Positions 6,388-6,972 of a stretch of DNA of 6,972 nt are shown piece after piece. The notes below the pieces were generated by a model, which made no database searches, was not told where the DNA came from, and was given only the letters and a program-made list of their open reading frames with translations. Location of the stretch: positions 1-6,972 of the forward strand of contig CAZLEI010000043.1 of NCBI GenBank assembly GCA_964558505.1, read 5' to 3'. The position numbers and the translations under genes are program-made. Within the stretch, counting starts at the first letter, position 1, and every line of letters begins with the position of its first letter. Origin of the DNA: CAYMPW01 sp964558505 (GTDB taxonomy: Archaea > Thermoplasmatota > Thermoplasmata > Methanomassiliicoccales > Methanomethylophilaceae).

Positions 6388-6414
6388 GTTTAGGAGAAAT
6401 GCCTCGGAGTATTA

Positions 6415-6972
6415 TCAGAGACCGTAGTTCTTCATGTCGAAGTTGGGAACGGTTCCCTTGAACTCTTTGGTGCAGTACTCGACGAACTTGTCCTCCTCGG
6501 TGGGGAGGGCTTCGAACTTCTTGATGATGTCCTTGAGGGTGTCGAGCTGCTTGTTGGTGAGCGCGAGCTCTTTGGTCTCGTATCCCTTGAGGACGATCTT
6601 CGCACCGGTGAGTCCAGCGGCGAGCGCCCTGTTGTAGAGGTTGTTGCCCTCGTCGGCGATCGCTTTTCCGATCTGGTATGCATGGTCGTATGCCAGAACG
6701 TATGCCTCGGGTCCCCTGGTCCTGTCCGTGAACATGTACAGGTCCCTGAGGGTCTTCTCCTGTTTGAGCTGGAGGGAGGTGTTCATGAGCGCAGCCTCGT
6801 ATCCGATGGATCCAAACCAGCACTGGACGGAGGAACCTCCGAACTCGGGGTGGTACTCGACGGACTCGTTGGACCACAGGTCGCAGCACTGTGCGATCAG
6901 GTTGCCCTGGAGATCGCAGTGTGCGCACTGGCAGTTCTTACCCTCCTGGGCGGTGGGCATTCCTGCGATGGC
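6415..6972 (-). CDS. mtaB: Methanol:corrinoid methyltransferase MtaB, C-terminal 185 residues (5' end cut by window edge)
   Basis: The frame is open through the right edge, so the Met at 6960 is internal; four more residues (AIAG) precede it. MtaB is the zinc enzyme that transfers the methyl group of methanol to the corrinoid protein MtaC, the entry of methanol into methanogenesis. The visible part has the Cys-rich CQCAHCDLQGN (about 14-24) and QCCDLWSNESVEYHPEFGG (28-46), then an alpha-helical C-terminus ending in NYGL. These match what I remember of MtaB C-termini and not the pyrrolysine methylamine methyltransferases MtmB, MtbB or MttB. By length against a roughly 460-residue family, about 60% of the protein lies outside, probably including the zinc ligands. 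Codons are strongly biased to C-ending ones (GAC, AAC, TAC, AAG), as expected for a highly expressed gene. It is the last gene of its unit, as an oligo-T terminator follows; mtaC would be expected upstream. Confidence 0.85.
   Translation of the reverse strand, partial: AIAGMPTAQEGKNCQCAHCDLQGNLIAQCCDLWSNESVEYHPEFGGSSVQCWFGSIGYEAALMNTSLQLKQEKTLRDLYMFTDRTRGPEAYVLAYDHAYQIGKAIADEGNNLYNRALAAGLTGAKIVLKGYETKELALTNKQLDTLKDIIKKFEALPTEEDKFVEYCTKEFKGTVPNFDMKNYGL

Noticed and set aside
6118..6393. Plus-strand frame of 91 codons from GTG 6118
   Set aside because: It has no promoter or ribosome site, no recognised domain, covers the intergenic region and ends inside the mtaB terminator. It could be a decayed gene, but nothing positive supports it.
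6185..6928. Long minus-strand frame overlapping mtaB
   Set aside because: It is an Arg/His/Pro-rich shadow of the codon-biased mtaB frame; the mtaB frame has clear family motifs.

Overview
The window looks like chromosomal DNA from a methanogenic archaeon, most likely a hydrogen-dependent methylotroph of the Methanomassiliicoccales type. The evidence is an MtaB-like methanol methyltransferase C-terminus, a PurM-fold protein that resembles methanogenesis marker protein 2, an archaeal-type SRP RNA with a helix 6 GGAG loop, and archaeal TATA boxes, several of them 25-27 nt from a start codon or RNA 5' end (leaderless genes). Genus cannot be settled from the sequence alone. Every protein gene lies on the minus strand; the only plus-strand gene found is the SRP RNA.

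Region by region: (1) 1-312 minus holds the N-terminal 104 residues of an SPL-type radical SAM protein that runs off the left edge, with its own TATA box and a Shine-Dalgarno-like GGAG. (2) 460-2706 minus encodes a 748-residue membrane-anchored surface protein built from a twofold internal duplication (A-B-A-B, period about 355 residues). It has a leaderless promoter, and a UUCG-capped hairpin lies just behind its stop. (3) 2883-4490 minus is a sodium:solute symporter. Directly upstream and overlapping it by 8 nt is a 42-residue one-helix protein (4483-4611) that fits the small accessory subunit found with some symporters. A perfect 17-bp inverted repeat sits at the predicted transcription start of this pair, which suggests repressor control. 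(4) 4792-5099 plus is the SRP 7S RNA, with terminal helix 1, the SRP19-binding helix 6 hairpin and the SRP54-binding helix 8. Its helix 8 loop is UGAC instead of the common GGAA. (5) 5102-6076 minus is the marker-2-like protein, whose stop codon lies 2 nt from the SRP RNA 3' end. (6) 6077-6414 is mostly non-coding, with the marker-2 promoter on one side and a doubled oligo-T terminator of mtaB on the other. (7) 6415-6972 minus is the C-terminal 185 residues of MtaB, cut by the right edge.

Functionally this is a mix of methanogenesis genes (mtaB, the marker protein), protein export (SRP RNA), sodium-coupled uptake (the two-subunit symporter) and a fast-evolving surface protein. Each unit appears to have its own promoter, so apart from the symporter pair there is no sign of one shared operon. 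No CRISPR array, insertion sequence or tRNA was seen. The least described items are the duplicated surface protein, the operator-like palindrome in front of the symporter pair, and the UGAC loop and 2-nt convergent junction of the SRP RNA.
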